Positions 63,285 to 64,000 of a stretch of 64,000 nt of DNA are shown here, one piece after another. This stretch comes from Lumbricus rubellus (Eukaryota; Annelida; Clitellata; Crassiclitellata; Lumbricidae): contig OX243815.1 in the NCBI GenBank assembly GCA_945859605.1, forward strand, positions 38,323,165 to 38,387,164, written 5' to 3'. The translations under genes and the position numbers were made by a program. Every line of letters begins with the position of its first letter. Positions within the stretch are counted from its first letter, which is position 1. Below the pieces are notes generated by a model. It saw only the letters and a program-made list of their open reading frames with translations, did not search any database and was not told where the DNA came from.

Positions 63285-64000
63285 ATGGAAGTCCAAGACC
63301 TATCGTGGAATGAAGAATCAAGTAAACGCTTTAACAGTCCTCTCCTACCAAGAAGCATCAGAGGTTTGATCGTCGGTAAGTCTCAATGCGGCAAGACAAT
63401 ATTACTACTTAATTTATTACTGAGACCTGGTTGGTTAGACTATGATAACTTGCAAATCTTTGGAAAATCGCTTTTTCAATCAGAATACAAGATACTCAAG
63501 AAAGCATTCGAAGAGAAATTACCAAAGGAAGCAATTATAAGACTTTTTGATAATCGAGATGAAATAATGAAATTAAATGTATCACCGACCGCCGTAGTCG
63601 AGGAGATGTCTAAAAACATGGCCAAAAAATCGGATATAGAATGCAAGTTCTTTGAAACCTCTGAAGATGTTCCAGATCCACGAGACTTAAGTCGAGATAA
63701 AAAGAATCTCATGATTTTTGATGATTTACAATTAGAGAGGCAAAATAAATGCGAATCCTATTATATAAGAGGTAGGCATAGTAATGTAGATTGCTTTTAC
63801 CTAGCACAAAATTATTTCAAGCTGCCCAGACAAACTATCAGGGAGAATGCCAATTTTATATGTCTATTCCCTCAAGACCTTAAAAATATTAACCACATAT
63901 ACAGCGATCATATAGGTGTAGATGATATGACTATTGAAGAATTTCGTAAACTATGCAAAACTGCATGGGATGAAACGCATGGTTTTGTGGTTATAGACCT
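63285..64000 (+). CDS. DNA-packaging ATPase, element 2 (partial, runs off the window)
   Basis: Open from the ATG to the last base (238 codons). Walker A GKSQCGKT and Walker B NLMIFDD are present, with HSNVDCFYLAQNYFKLPRQT shared word for word with the ATPase at 49872. Roughly three quarters of the residues appear to match by eye. Confidence 0.93.
   Translation, partial: MEVQDLSWNEESSKRFNSPLLPRSIRGLIVGKSQCGKTILLLNLLLRPGWLDYDNLQIFGKSLFQSEYKILKKAFEEKLPKEAIIRLFDNRDEIMKLNVSPTAVVEEMSKNMAKKSDIECKFFETSEDVPDPRDLSRDKKNLMIFDDLQLERQNKCESYYIRGRHSNVDCFYLAQNYFKLPRQTIRENANFICLFPQDLKNINHIYSDHIGVDDMTIEEFRKLCKTAWDETHGFVVID

Larger units (their letters stand above)
61643..64000 (+). mobile_element. Polinton/Maverick element 2, partial (continues beyond the window)
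   Basis: It has the same core as element 1 in the same orientation: integrase (-), zinc-ribbon/PLA2-like (-), ATPase (+). The proteins are clearly homologous but diverged throughout, and codons are more A/T-rich, so it is a separate lineage rather than a recent duplicate. All three frames seen are intact. Confidence 0.9.

Overview
The window is animal (metazoan) genomic DNA. It carries spliced host genes with canonical GT-AG introns and a dense set of transposons. The SINE families and the abundance of GGCCTA-type words in introns remind me of marine invertebrates, possibly deuterostomes, but I cannot name the species and that part is a guess. No bacterial gene organisation, CRISPR array or rRNA is visible.

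Host genes. (1) Positions 360-2705 (+) hold the last four coding exons of a receptor tyrosine kinase of the MET/TAM type. (2) Positions 3816-10378 (-) hold a gene for a protein with four double-stranded-RNA-binding motifs and a Gly/Asn-rich tail. Its four exons keep one frame (662 codons plus stop). (3) Positions 21422-46825 (-) hold a complete ERp44 gene (ER thioredoxin-family chaperone, CRFS active site, C-terminal RDEL). It has twelve shared coding exons followed by one of two alternative terminal exons, both ending in RDEL; all junctions keep frame.

Transposons. The introns and intergenic DNA are full of datable insertions. They include several hAT-like elements with perfect 8-bp target duplications, one PIF/Harbinger-like MITE family (two copies, TWA target sites, one nested inside a hAT element), and two Tc1/mariner remnants that share the same transposase C-terminus. 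There is also a 5'-truncated RTE-like LINE with a 711-codon open frame, four copies of a tRNA-derived SINE, a 2.6-kb near-perfect foldback palindrome, and many minisatellites.

Polinton/Maverick (adintovirus-like) block, 48.0-64.0 kb. Element 1 (about 48003-58735) is nearly intact. It has a SAP-like gene, integrase (-), zinc-ribbon/phospholipase-A2-like gene (-), packaging ATPase (+), minor capsid (+), small membrane-active-type protein (+), a dUTPase-fold-like protein without catalytic motifs (+), a membrane/coiled-coil protein (+), a 301-aa Polinton-associated protein (+), a small basic protein (+) and major capsid protein (+). Two tandem fibre-like genes (-), an adenain-like protease (-), a zinc-ribbon protein (-) and only the extreme C-terminus of what is probably PolB (-) follow. 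Replication by its own polymerase is therefore lost, and the PLA2-like gene has a frameshift. After a stretch of duplicated tRNA-like repeats, an orphan 281-aa gene and a 118-bp satellite, element 2 begins (61.8 kb to the window end). It is in the same orientation with the same integrase / PLA2-like / ATPase core, but clearly diverged and more A+T-rich. Genes in both elements start in a uniform TA-rich ...AAAATG context, including compact bidirectional promoters, which suggests a virus-like promoter system.
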